A DNA stretch of 64,000 bases from Salinispirillum sp049115955. GTDB taxonomy: Bacteria > Pseudomonadota > Gammaproteobacteria > Pseudomonadales > Natronospirillaceae. The position numbers were made by a program, and so were the translations under genes. The stretch covers positions 104,952 through 168,951 of the forward strand of contig JAGDZJ010000017.1 in assembly GCA_049115955.1 (NCBI GenBank), written 5' to 3'. Shown in pieces: positions 30,552-39,295 of the stretch. Under the pieces are notes generated by a model that was not told the origin of the DNA, ran no database searches, and saw only the letters and a program-made list of their open reading frames with translations. Positions within the stretch are counted from its first letter, which is position 1; every line of letters starts with the position of its first letter.

Positions 30552-33500
30552 ATGGAGCTGGGAATGACCCGCTTACGCCTGCTGTTGACCTGTATAGCTA
30601 CCCTATTCGTTTTCGCCTCACCCCTTTGGGCAACCGATTTGCCACGCATCAGTGGCTTGTACGAGCCTTACCCTAATGAGGCAGTGATCTACTACAACCG
30701 GGCAGATGGCGATTATGAAGGCTGGGGGCTGCATCTCTGGGATGACGACAGCCGCTCACAGGTACCGGGTGAACTCGCACAGGGCGGTACCGCTTGGTCA
30801 ACGCCACAATTACCCAGCGGTATTTCCGAAACCTACGGCGCATATTATGTGGTGCAGATGGCATCGACCGACTGGTCGGACTTTATGTTCGTTGTGCACC
30901 GCGGTGAAGAAAAAGACCTGGGCGGCCTAGACCATCGCTTTGACCGCGCCCGATTAGGGCACGAAGTATTTACCTTTCAGGGCGTGAGCAATCTCTACAG
31001 CGAGGCCGTATTGGCGCCACCGATTGAAATCGAAGGTGCATCAGCGCATTGGGTCGCGCCCAATACCTTGGTGTTTGATGAGGGAGCTGCCGCCGAGGTG
31101 CAATTATTTTATTCGCCCATTGCGCGCTTGGAAGTAGACGAAGTCAGTCGGGTAATCCGCGGCGCCACCGACAGCGTGACCCTGACTTGGAAATCCATGC
31201 CCGAGGCGATTGCGCGCCAGTTCCCACACTTGGCGCATCGCAAAGCCTGGATGGTACCGAGCCGCATTGACACCAAGCAATGGCTGAAAGGCCAGTTGGT
31301 CGTTGGCACCTTCGATGTCGATGGGCGCCTGGAAACCGCCACCCAAGTACAAACACCGGGTGTGATTGACGCGGTGTACGCCGACCGCGCCGAACAAAAA
31401 ACACTGGGCGCGCTGCCCTTTAACTCGGGCACCGTATTCCAACTCTGGGCACCCACGGCGCAACGCGTCAGCCTGTATCTCTACGACGACGATCTGCAGT
31501 TACTGGAACGCTACCCGCTGCGGGAAGATCCGACCAGCGGCGTATGGTCACATTTAAGCCGCGCCGCGCCACACGGTACGTTTTATCGTTACGAAGTCAC
31601 CACCTACCACCCTGATACGCGCCGTATTGAGACGTTCCGCATCACCGATCCTTACAGCCAAGGGCTGTCGACCAACAGCTTGTTCTCGCAAGTCGTCTTC
31701 TTGGATCATCCCAGCCTGCAGCCCACCGGCTGGGCAGACAATCGCACAGACCATGTGGTCGCCGCCCCGGAAGACATTGTGTTGTACGAACTACAGGTAC
31801 GGGACTTCAGCGTCGCCGATCAGCACGGCACCCCTGAGTTGAATGGCAAGTATCTGGCCTTCACCGAAGCCGAGCGCGCCAGCGTGCAACACTTGCAAAA
31901 GCTACGTGATGCCGGGCTTACCCATATTCACCTGATGCCCACGTTCGACATCGCCACTATCAATGAAGACCCCACACAAGTGGTCAACATCAATGACACC
32001 TTCGCTCGTTTATGCGCCATCAACCCGTCTGTCGCCGACAGTCGTTTTGCCGACTACTGCACCAGTGACCGCCTCATCATGGACATTCTAGGCGACTTCG
32101 ACTCCAGCACACCCGACGCTCAAGCGGTCATGCAACTGGTGCGCAACCACGACAGCTTTAATTGGGGTTATGACCCTCTGCACTACAACGTGCCCGAAGG
32201 CAGCTTTGCCACAGACGCCAACGGCATGCAGCGCATTCTCGAATATCGCCAAATGGTGCAAGCCCTGCACGACATGGGGTTCAGCGTGGTGGTCGATGTG
32301 GTGTACAACCACACCAACGCAGCTGGCCTACACCCCAAATCGGTGCTCGACAAGGCTGTACCTGGCTATTATCACCGCCGTAATCCCGACAGCGGTGCGG
32401 TGGAAACCTCTACCTGCTGTATGAACACTGCCACCGAACATCGCATGATGGAAAAGTTGATGACGGACTCACTCGTGCTGTGGGCCGAGCAATACCACAT
32501 CGACGCTTTCCGTTTTGATTTGATGGGCCACCACATGCGTGAAGAAGTCATGCGCTCCTTAGTGGCGGTGCGCAATGTGCGACCACATGTGTATTTCTAT
32601 GGCGAAGGCTGGGATTTTGGTGAAGTCGCCAACAACCAACGCGGCCAGAACGCCACCCAGTGGAACATGCCCGGCAGCGGTATTGGTACTTTTTCAGATC
32701 GTTTGCGTGACGCCGTGCGCGGCGGCTCACCGTTTGACGAACAAGAAGGCTTGCGCATCAGCCAAGGATTCGCCAACGGGCTGTATTTTTACCCCAATGA
32801 ACTGCGCCCCGCCGACGACCATGCACGCCAAGAGCTGTTGCACCTGACGGATTTAATTCGCCTCGGCATGGCCGCCAACTTGCAAAACTTTCAACTGGTG
32901 AGCCATGAAGGTTTCTTACTGCGCGGCCGAGACTACGATTATCGCGGCGCACCAGCGGGTTATGCGCTCGACCCGCAAGAAGTAATCAATTACGTCTCCA
33001 AGCACGACAACCAAACCTTGTGGGACAACAACCAGTATCGCATGGCACGCGGTGTCAGCACCGACGACCGAGTACGCATGCAGATGGTGGGTCTCAGTCT
33101 GCCCATGCTCAGCCAAGGCGTACCGTTCTTTCACGCCGGTTCTGATTTACTGCGCTCGAAATCGATGGAGCGCGACAGCTACGACAGCGGCGACTGGGTT
33201 AACCGCATTGACTGGACAGGCGATACGCACAACTGGAACATCGGCTTACCTTCAGAAGAGAAAGACGCTGCGAACTGGCCAATGATTCAACAGATCATTG
33301 CCGACCCCCATGCAGCACCCACGGCCGAGCACATCGCGCACAGTGCAGAGCTGTTCCGCGAATTTTTACAGATTCGCCAAAGCAGCCCGTTGTTTCGCCT
33401 GCGCACGCAGCATGATGTAATGAGTCGAGTGGATTTCCGCAACACCGGGCCAAACCAGGCACCGGGGTTGATAGTGATGACCTTACACGACGGCCAAGGC

Positions 33501-34082
33501 GTAACCGACCTTGACCCCGAGCGAGACGCCCTGATGGTCATTGTGAACGTCAGCACGCAAGCACGCACGCTGCGAGTACCGGGCTTTCGATTGCACCGCG
33601 TCCAACAAGAAGGCGCGGATACGCGCTTGCACGATATCGCGCGCGACGATGACCTCTTCGTCATCCCCCATCTGTCCACAGTGGTGCTGGAGCAACCCCA
33701 ACAAGGCGCGCCAGGGCGTGGTATGCCCGTCGCTCGCAAAGACACCAGCATGATGCCGCCGTTCGGTGGAACACGCTTGTATCTACAAGGTTCATTAACC
33801 GGCATGGACAGCATGGCAGAAGAGCATGAACTGCGCTTTGTGGGTAACGGCCGCTATGAAATGACCATAACGATGCCGGAAGGCTTTCACCGCATTCGCA
33901 TCGGCGGCAACGACGGACTGCAGTTCGCGCGAACCGGTGGCCCACTGCAACTGGACACCGACTTCGTGCTCAGCGAACGCGGTACCTTGATGGTGTTACG
34001 GATCGTTGAAGAAACAGAATTGAAAGTGGGGTTGGACGCAAGTGATGCCACCGCGCCCGTGTTGCACCTGACGGCGCCCTAG
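30552..34082 (+). CDS. pulA: Secreted pullulanase-type alpha-1,6-glucosidase
   Basis: A 1176-residue GH13 debranching enzyme. Signal peptide MTRLRLLLTCIATLFVFASP, with cleavage likely after LWA; no lipobox. N-terminal carbohydrate-binding PUD/CBM41-like region (about residues 30-130), an N2 domain, then CBM48 (about 300-380). The catalytic barrel has region I VVVDVVYNHT (about 578-587), region II DAFRFDLMGHH with the nucleophile Asp (about 652-662), region III YGEGWDFG with acid Glu (about 684), and region IV YVSKHDNQTL (about 816). The C-terminal beta domain ends in a short starch-binding-like stretch. It hydrolyses alpha-1,6 bonds of pullulan, glycogen or starch outside the cytoplasm. It stands alone, without maltose genes nearby. 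Confidence 0.93.
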   Translation: MELGMTRLRLLLTCIATLFVFASPLWATDLPRISGLYEPYPNEAVIYYNRADGDYEGWGLHLWDDDSRSQVPGELAQGGTAWSTPQLPSGISETYGAYYVVQMASTDWSDFMFVVHRGEEKDLGGLDHRFDRARLGHEVFTFQGVSNLYSEAVLAPPIEIEGASAHWVAPNTLVFDEGAAAEVQLFYSPIARLEVDEVSRVIRGATDSVTLTWKSMPEAIARQFPHLAHRKAWMVPSRIDTKQWLKGQLVVGTFDVDGRLETATQVQTPGVIDAVYADRAEQKTLGALPFNSGTVFQLWAPTAQRVSLYLYDDDLQLLERYPLREDPTSGVWSHLSRAAPHGTFYRYEVTTYHPDTRRIETFRITDPYSQGLSTNSLFSQVVFLDHPSLQPTGWADNRTDHVVAAPEDIVLYELQVRDFSVADQHGTPELNGKYLAFTEAERASVQHLQKLRDAGLTHIHLMPTFDIATINEDPTQVVNINDTFARLCAINPSVADSRFADYCTSDRLIMDILGDFDSSTPDAQAVMQLVRNHDSFNWGYDPLHYNVPEGSFATDANGMQRILEYRQMVQALHDMGFSVVVDVVYNHTNAAGLHPKSVLDKAVPGYYHRRNPDSGAVETSTCCMNTATEHRMMEKLMTDSLVLWAEQYHIDAFRFDLMGHHMREEVMRSLVAVRNVRPHVYFYGEGWDFGEVANNQRGQNATQWNMPGSGIGTFSDRLRDAVRGGSPFDEQEGLRISQGFANGLYFYPNELRPADDHARQELLHLTDLIRLGMAANLQNFQLVSHEGFLLRGRDYDYRGAPAGYALDPQEVINYVSKHDNQTLWDNNQYRMARGVSTDDRVRMQMVGLSLPMLSQGVPFFHAGSDLLRSKSMERDSYDSGDWVNRIDWTGDTHNWNIGLPSEEKDAANWPMIQQIIADPHAAPTAEHIAHSAELFREFLQIRQSSPLFRLRTQHDVMSRVDFRNTGPNQAPGLIVMTLHDGQGVTDLDPERDALMVIVNVSTQARTLRVPGFRLHRVQQEGADTRLHDIARDDDLFVIPHLSTVVLEQPQQGAPGRGMPVARKDTSMMPPFGGTRLYLQGSLTGMDSMAEEHELRFVGNGRYEMTITMPEGFHRIRIGGNDGLQFARTGGPLQLDTDFVLSERGTLMVLRIVEETELKVGLDASDATAPVLHLTAP

Positions 34083-34103
34083 CGGACGCTGGTGCTAACC
34101 CTG

Positions 34104-35132
34104 CTATTCGTAACGGCGGTAGCCACTGACTTCGGCCAGTGAGGACAAAATGCTGTGGTAGCTGTCTAGGCGCCGCCCCATCACTGCGCCTTCCTCAATG
34201 GCCGCCTGAATAGCGCAACCGGGGTCATCTTGGTGCGTACAATCGCGGAACTTACACAACCCATTGTAGGCGAACAGGTCGGGAAACCCCTGCATGACTT
34301 GGTCGGGCGGCACATGCCATAGGCCAAACTCGCGAATACCCGGCGAGTCGATCAAGTCACCCCCTTGTGGCATGTGATACAGCATGGCAGTGGTGGTGGT
34401 GTGCTTGCCTTTGCCCGTAGCGTCGGAAATATCGCCTATAACGATGTCATCGTCACCCAACAATTGACGAATCAGCGACGACTTGCCGACCCCGGACTGC
34501 CCAACGAACACCGTGGTTTTCTCGCGCAGCTCAGGCACCAGGGTTTCTTGTAAGGGCTCCAAGGCGCTCAACAACAGGGTGCGATAACCTAGCGCTTCGT
34601 ACTCTGCCAAATACGTCCGGTATGGATCATCACGCGTCAGCAGGTCCGACTTATTCAATACCAACACCGGCTCGATGTTCGACAGCGCAGCGGCCACCAA
34701 ATAACGGTCCAGCAGGGCCAACGGCGTCGCCGGTAAGCTAGAAAACACAATCATGATTTGATCGATATTCGCCGCCACGGGGCGCAATTGGCCGCGCATA
34801 TCGGGGCGCACCAAGAGGCTAAGACGGTCTTCACACGCCACGACCACACCCGTTTGTTCTTTGCCCGCGCACCAGGTCACCCGGTCACCCGTAACCAGCG
34901 CCGGTAAATTAGCGCGTTGATAGCAACGGTAGACTAAGCCATCAGCAGGACATTCAATGGCCAGAGTAGCGCCGTAGTGCGCTTGCACCACCCCAGCCTG
35001 TTCCGGACCGACCGAGCCCTCTTCCAGTTGCTGTTCGGCTTGATTCGATTTGCGTTCGGTACGGCGCTGACGCTCGCTCTGAGTATGGCGAATACGCGCT
35101 TGCTGCTGTTTGGTGAGCTTACGCTTGGCCAT
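34104..35132 (-). CDS. rsgA: Ribosome small-subunit biogenesis GTPase RsgA
   Basis: RsgA is a circularly permuted GTPase that acts late in 30S maturation. The start MAKRKLTKQQQARIRHTQSE is the conserved N-terminus and overlaps the end of the upstream acetyltransferase gene by 14 bp; an upstream frame is spurious. An OB fold (about residues 60-120) is followed by permuted G motifs: G4 NKSD, G1 GQSGVGKSSLIRQLL (about 205-219), G3 DSPGIREFG. A C-terminal zinc knuckle has Cys/His ligands in CKFRDCTHQDDPGC. Length 342 residues is normal. Confidence 0.97.
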   Translation of the reverse strand: MAKRKLTKQQQARIRHTQSERQRRTERKSNQAEQQLEEGSVGPEQAGVVQAHYGATLAIECPADGLVYRCYQRANLPALVTGDRVTWCAGKEQTGVVVACEDRLSLLVRPDMRGQLRPVAANIDQIMIVFSSLPATPLALLDRYLVAAALSNIEPVLVLNKSDLLTRDDPYRTYLAEYEALGYRTLLLSALEPLQETLVPELREKTTVFVGQSGVGKSSLIRQLLGDDDIVIGDISDATGKGKHTTTTAMLYHMPQGGDLIDSPGIREFGLWHVPPDQVMQGFPDLFAYNGLCKFRDCTHQDDPGCAIQAAIEEGAVMGRRLDSYHSILSSLAEVSGYRRYE

Positions 35133-35733
35133 GCGATGAGGCGTCCTGTTCTTGCTGGTTCTGGGGCTGGAGTTGTTGCTGGTGCTTCCAATCGTCGGCA
35201 ATCAGTGAGGTCAATACGTGGTCTTCCCATACGCCATTAATGTTGAGGTAACGTTGGCCCAAGCCTTCACGCAAAAAGCCTAGGCGTTCCAGCACGGCAG
35301 CGCTGCGGTGATTACGGGGCATGTAGTTAGCCATCACCCGGTGCAGCGCCAGTTCGGTAAAGGCGTGGTTCAGTGCCGCGCTCAGCGCTTCCTGCATGTA
35401 GCCTTTTCCCTGCAACCTGTGATCCAAACCATAGCCCAAATAGGCGGCCTGAAAATAACCCCGCGTGATGCCGGTCAATTGCACCGTGGCGACAATACGG
35501 GATTCACCGGACAGATGCACCATCCATGGCATTGCCGTACCTTGTTGCGCCAGAGTCTGCATCTGCCGCAGCCGTTGCCGACAATGCGACAACGAGAAGT
35601 ACTCGGCATCGCGGGTGGGCTCCCACGGCTGCAGATGCTGACGATTCGCCAGAACATAAGCTTGCAACGCATCAGCCTGTCCTTCATGCGCAGGATGCAA
35701 GACCAGACGCTGCGTGGCGATGAACTCACTCAT
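35119..35733 (-). CDS. rimJ: RimJ/RimL-type GNAT N-acetyltransferase
   Basis: A 204-residue acetyltransferase of the RimJ/RimL group, which acetylates N-termini of ribosomal proteins such as uS5. TQRLVLHPAHEGQADALQAY is the N-terminal family segment. YLGYGLDHRLQGKGYMQEAL (about residues 95-114) is the acetyl-CoA-binding motif A (Q/RxxGxG/A type), and HRVMANYMPRNHRSAAVLER followed by LGFLREGL is the usual C-terminal block. A Gln-rich tail (HQQQLQPQNQQEQD) is attached. Co-directional and overlapping with rsgA. The exact substrate is not certain. Confidence 0.88.
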   Translation of the reverse strand: MSEFIATQRLVLHPAHEGQADALQAYVLANRQHLQPWEPTRDAEYFSLSHCRQRLRQMQTLAQQGTAMPWMVHLSGESRIVATVQLTGITRGYFQAAYLGYGLDHRLQGKGYMQEALSAALNHAFTELALHRVMANYMPRNHRSAAVLERLGFLREGLGQRYLNINGVWEDHVLTSLIADDWKHQQQLQPQNQQEQDASSHGQA

Positions 35734-35847
35734 GCCTGTGCTCCAGCGTTGCTACAAATTAGCACAGCGTTCAGTGCTGGCGCGGTAAGCAATAAAAAAG
35801 TACCCTTCTTCACCATCTATATTCCAGTTATCACAAGGACACCGTTC

Positions 35848-36699
35848 ATGTCGGACGCCCTGTTTGTTGTCATACAAAAGATTCTACCGCAACACGCCCT
35901 GAGTCGTCTTGTGGGAAAGGTCGCCCACAGTCAGCGTCGCTGGTTGGCGCAGCCTGTTATTCGCTGGTTTGCGCGGCGTTATGGGGTGAACATGGCTGAA
36001 GCGGCCAATCCCGATTTAAAGAGCTACAACAGCTTTAACGAATTCTTCACTCGTGCCCTCCAGCCCGATGCGCGCCCCTTTACCGCCAATGACCAAGCGT
36101 TGATCTGCCCGGTAGACGGCGCGGTGAGTCAGTCGCGCCCTATCGCCGCAGGCCGGATCTTTCAAGCCAAAGGCCACGACTACTCTACGCAGGCGCTGCT
36201 GGGCCGCCACGCTGACCAGCCGACGGAGTACGACAACGGCTTATTCAGCACCGTCTATTTGTCGCCCAAGGACTACCACCGCATTCATATACCCTGCGAC
36301 GGCAAACTGACCCGCATGACCTTCGTGCCCGGCAAGCTTTATAGCGTCAACCCCGCCACGACCGAACGCGTAAACGGCTTGTTTGCCTTGAATGAGCGCG
36401 TAGTGTGCGAGTTCGACACCGCGCACGGCAGCATTGCTGTGGTGTTGGTTGGCGCCATGATCGTCGCCAGCATCGCCACCGTCTGGGCGGGTACCGTCGC
36501 GCCACAGTCTGGGGACATTCGCACGTGGCACTACGGCGCCGACGCACCGGTTTTCAAGCAGGGCGATGAAATTGGACGTTTTTTGTTGGGTTCGACCATT
36601 GTCGTACTGACCACTGACCAAGCCTGGGATTGGCAGCCCGATATGCAGGCAGGCCACGCCGTACGCTTAGGCCAAACCATGGCGCAACGTAAAAACTGA
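35848..36699 (+). CDS. psd: Phosphatidylserine decarboxylase
   Basis: This enzyme makes phosphatidylethanolamine at the inner membrane. The start is the ATG at 35848 (MSDALFVVIQKILPQHALSR), preceded by AAGGAC; the longer open frame runs back through the divergent acetyltransferase. The 283-residue proenzyme self-cleaves at the LGST motif in GRFLLGSTIVVL (about residues 249-260), giving a pyruvoyl group on the small alpha subunit. YLSPKDYHRIHIPCDG carries the conserved His residues. The rsgA-psd-fimW linkage follows the PAO1 order. Confidence 0.97.
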   Translation: MSDALFVVIQKILPQHALSRLVGKVAHSQRRWLAQPVIRWFARRYGVNMAEAANPDLKSYNSFNEFFTRALQPDARPFTANDQALICPVDGAVSQSRPIAAGRIFQAKGHDYSTQALLGRHADQPTEYDNGLFSTVYLSPKDYHRIHIPCDGKLTRMTFVPGKLYSVNPATTERVNGLFALNERVVCEFDTAHGSIAVVLVGAMIVASIATVWAGTVAPQSGDIRTWHYGADAPVFKQGDEIGRFLLGSTIVVLTTDQAWDWQPDMQAGHAVRLGQTMAQRKN

Positions 36700-36813
36700 C
36701 CTAAAAACCACGTATCTGCGCATAAAATCGACGCTTGTGCTGCCTCAACCCTTGAGTCTAGCGCACCGAATCGCTATGCTGCGCTCTGTTTGATTCCACC
36801 ATACGAGTACGCT

Positions 36814-37440
36814 GTGACCGACCAAAAAACTGCTGAGGTAGCCGAGCCAACCGCTCCCGCTGCTAGCGAAGAAGTAAAAGCACCTGCCGAGCAGGCGCCT
36901 AAGATCCACCCGAATCGGGCAGCGTTCGAATTGCTGGCGGAGCAATATCCTGAATTGTTTAATTTGCGTGCGCCTAAGCCACTGCAGATCAACATTCACG
37001 TGAGCTTGGCGGAAGACGGCAAGTTCTCTAAAACCAAGATTCGTCGTGCGTTGAATTTCTACGTACAACAGCTTTCGTACATTAAGTCAGTGGCCGCCGG
37101 TGGTGCGCGCTATGGTTTGAAAGGCGAAGCCGGTGAAGTGAAAGCGGAAGACGCTGAACACGCCAAGACTCGCGTTGCTGAAATCGAAGAGCGCCGCAAA
37201 GCCAAACGCGATGCACGCCGCAAAGCGGGCCAAGCCGACGCTAAGCCACGGGCTAAAAAACCACGCCCTGCGCAATCGACGGACGGCAAGAAGCCGCACA
37301 AACCGGCCACAGCGAAACAGCCTGCCGCAGCGGCTCAGCCGACGGTAGCGAAAGAACAAAAGCCGGAAACCCCGGAAGAAAAAGAAGCGCGTTTGAACGA
37401 AAAGCTGGCGTCGCTGGCGAACCGTTTCGCACGGAACTGA
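36814..37440 (+). CDS. ProQ/FinO-domain RNA-binding protein
   Basis: An osmoregulation-linked RNA chaperone-type protein of 208 residues from GTG 36814 (a TTG at 36790 is the alternative). A ProQ/FinO domain lies at about residues 30-110. It contains NRAAFELLAEQYPELFNLRA, KPLQINIHVSLAED, and LNFYVQQLSYIKSVAAGGARY followed by GLKGEAGE. It is flanked by an acidic N-terminal stretch and a long lysine/alanine-rich tail (about 115-195) rich in KPRAKKPRP and KKPHKP, expected to be disordered and RNA-binding. ProQ proteins bind structured sRNAs and mRNA 3' ends. No E. coli-like C-terminal Tudor domain is seen. Confidence 0.9.
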   Translation: MTDQKTAEVAEPTAPAASEEVKAPAEQAPKIHPNRAAFELLAEQYPELFNLRAPKPLQINIHVSLAEDGKFSKTKIRRALNFYVQQLSYIKSVAAGGARYGLKGEAGEVKAEDAEHAKTRVAEIEERRKAKRDARRKAGQADAKPRAKKPRPAQSTDGKKPHKPATAKQPAAAAQPTVAKEQKPETPEEKEARLNEKLASLANRFARN

Positions 37441-37446
37441 TACAGG

Positions 37447-37464
37447 CGGCCAGTTCTCTGGCCG
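37447..37464. other. Hairpin between convergent proQ-like and epmA genes
   Basis: CGGCCAG-TTCT-CTGGCCG is a perfect 7-bp stem with a tetraloop just after the proQ-like stop. A second imperfect stem TATAAGGCGAGTGTG/GCACCCGCCCTATA (37478-37515) follows. Together they probably separate the two convergent transcripts, although no strict T-tract follows the first. Confidence 0.55.
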
Positions 37465-37520
37465 AATGTGTACGCGGTATAAGGCGAGTGTGCTCATACA
37501 AAAAAGCACCCGCCCTATAT

Positions 37521-38489
37521 TTACGCCCGATCAGTAGTAAAGCTGATCACCCGCCCAATTTCCCTCTCCTGCAGCAACACCATCATCAAACGATCAAATC
37601 CCATTGCCACTCCGGCACAGCTTGGTAATCCTGCGCGCATCGCGTGGTCCAAACGTTCGTCTAGCGGCCCAATCACTTGCCCCTGGCGCTCACGCTGTCG
37701 CACATCCTGTTGAAAACGTTCTTGCTGTTCGTCGGCGTCTAACAGTTCGTAATAGCCGTTGGCCATTTCCATGCCACGATAAAAGGCTTCAAATCGTCGC
37801 GCCACCGCATGGCCTTGAGCGTCTGGCTCAACGCGCGACAGTGCGGCCATACTGGCCGGCCATTCGGTGATAAACACCAACTGATCCGCCGGCAGCGCTG
37901 GCTCAACTTCTTGCGCCAGCCACAAGTCCAGCATCTCGGTGCGCACGTCGCTGTGCCAACCCAACTGTGCCCGCGATCGCACCTGCAAGTCTTCCAGCGC
38001 TATTTCGTGCGGATCAAACCCCGCGTAACGCTGAAATGCAGCGCGGTAGCTTAGGGTTTGGCGCTGCAGGTCTGGCAAAGGCTCGGCAGACAACGTAGCG
38101 AACAGCTCGGACAAGAGCGCATGCACTTCGTCCATCATCGCGTGCTCGTCGAAGTCGGGCCGATACCATTCCAACATAGTGAATTCAGGATTATGCCGTT
38201 GGCCAGACTCGCCGGCACGGAACACCTTACACAGTTGGAAAATCGCCCCATAACCCGCCGCCAATAGGCGTTTCATAGGGAATTCAGGCGAAGTATTGAG
38301 GTAATAGGTACGGCCCATCTGCGTTGCTGCAATGGACTCAATATTGGGGTCGCTGTTCATGGCACTGCTGAGCAGCGGTGTTTCGACTTCGAGCACATCA
38401 CGCGCCGCAAAAAAAGCCCGCACAGCGGCAAGAGTCGCGGCACGGGCTTTTAAGTGTTCGCGTGGCGCCGTAGGCTGCCAATCGCTCAT
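37521..38489 (-). CDS. epmA: EF-P (R)-beta-lysine ligase
   Basis: EpmA (PoxA/GenX) is a truncated class II lysyl-tRNA-synthetase paralogue that attaches (R)-beta-lysine to the conserved Lys34 of EF-P. The 322-residue protein lacks the N-terminal anticodon-binding domain. Motif 1 lies in FFAARDVLEVETPLLSSAMN, motif 2 in FRAGESGQRHNPEFTMLEWY (about residues 91-110), and motif 3 in GVAMGFDRLMMVLL near the C-terminus. It shares the neighbourhood with efp and epmB, giving the full beta-lysylation pathway. Confidence 0.96.
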   Translation of the reverse strand: MSDWQPTAPREHLKARAATLAAVRAFFAARDVLEVETPLLSSAMNSDPNIESIAATQMGRTYYLNTSPEFPMKRLLAAGYGAIFQLCKVFRAGESGQRHNPEFTMLEWYRPDFDEHAMMDEVHALLSELFATLSAEPLPDLQRQTLSYRAAFQRYAGFDPHEIALEDLQVRSRAQLGWHSDVRTEMLDLWLAQEVEPALPADQLVFITEWPASMAALSRVEPDAQGHAVARRFEAFYRGMEMANGYYELLDADEQQERFQQDVRQRERQGQVIGPLDERLDHAMRAGLPSCAGVAMGFDRLMMVLLQEREIGRVISFTTDRA

Positions 38490-38538
38490 AGCAAGAGCTC
38501 CTAGTGCAGAGTTTACTGGTCTACGGCCCGAAGAGAGC

Positions 38539-38668
38539 GCCTAAAAACCACAGAGGCGAAAAGCTGGCTAGGCAAAAATGACCGCAATGAGAGACGTTTA
38601 CTGCGTGTAAACGAGCGAATTAAGGCCATTTTTAACAACGCCAGCTTGAGAAAAAGGGGTTTCTAGGT
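38539..38668. repeat. GCTGGC/GCCAGC hairpin repeat, copy 2 (efp-epmA gap)
   Basis: Outer arms CCTAAAAACC (38540-38549) and GGTTTCTAGG (38658-38667) pair 9 of 10. AAGCTGGC (38561-38568) pairs perfectly with GCCAGCTT (38640-38647), CAAAAATG with CATTTTT, and a central GTTTACT-GCGTG-TAAAC stem lies at 38596-38611. The words and spacing correspond to copy 1 at 3568-3692. It fills most of the space between efp and epmA. Confidence 0.75.
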
Positions 38669-38673
38669 GTTCT

Positions 38674-39246
38674 CTACTGTTTGGCGCGCGAAACATATTC
38701 ACCAGAACGAGTATCGACTTTAATCACTTCGCCATTGTCGATAAACAAAGGTACTTTAACCACAGCGCCCGTGGTCAATTTCGCAGGCTTCGTACCACCC
38801 GTTGCGGTGTCGCCACGCACACCCGGATCGGTTTCAACAATTTGTAGGTCGACAAAGTTTGGCGGCGCAGCGGTCAGAATCGCGTCGTTCCACAATGTAA
38901 CCGTGTAACGCTCTTGCTCTTTCAGCCAGTCTTGCACGTCGCGGATCGCGTCGGCGTTCGCACCGTACTGCTCATAAGAGCCGTCGGTTTTCATGAAGTG
39001 CCAGAACTCACCGTCGCTGTACATGTATTCCATGTCCAGATCGATGACATCAGCGCCTTCGAGGCTCTCACCCGACTTAAAAGTACGCTCCCAGACCCGA
39101 CCGGTCTTCAGGTTTTTCAACTTTACGCGGTTAAACGCCTGACCCTTACCGGGCTTCACGTATTCGTTCTCAATGATGCTGCAAGGGTCCCCTTCCAACA
39201 ATACTTTAAGACCGCCACGAAATTCGTTGGTAGAATAGCTTGCCAT
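38674..39246 (-). CDS. efp: Translation elongation factor P
   Basis: EF-P binds ribosomes stalled at polyproline and speeds peptide-bond formation. The start MASYSTNEFRGGLKVLLEGD is the conserved N-terminus, giving 190 residues; an earlier ATG adds eight non-conserved residues. Lys34 lies in YVKPGKGQAFNRV, the site modified by EpmA, so this is the lysine (not the arginine/EarP) type. Domain II contains DLDMEYMYSDGEFWHFM and domain III ends KVDTRSGEYVSRAKQ. Divergent from epmB, with 49 bp between starts. Confidence 0.98.
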   Translation of the reverse strand: MASYSTNEFRGGLKVLLEGDPCSIIENEYVKPGKGQAFNRVKLKNLKTGRVWERTFKSGESLEGADVIDLDMEYMYSDGEFWHFMKTDGSYEQYGANADAIRDVQDWLKEQERYTVTLWNDAILTAAPPNFVDLQIVETDPGVRGDTATGGTKPAKLTTGAVVKVPLFIDNGEVIKVDTRSGEYVSRAKQ

Positions 39247-39295
39247 AGATCTTCCGTCCGTAAATAGCATCGACCCCTACAGGGATATCGGTGCA

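Noticed and set aside
31104..31463. Open frames on the minus strand within pulA
   Set aside because: They are shadows of the plus-strand pullulanase, whose catalytic motifs and signal peptide are continuous.
35308..35847. Long N-terminal extension of psd
   Set aside because: The extension is antisense to the acetyltransferase gene. The conserved start with AAGGAC is at 35848.
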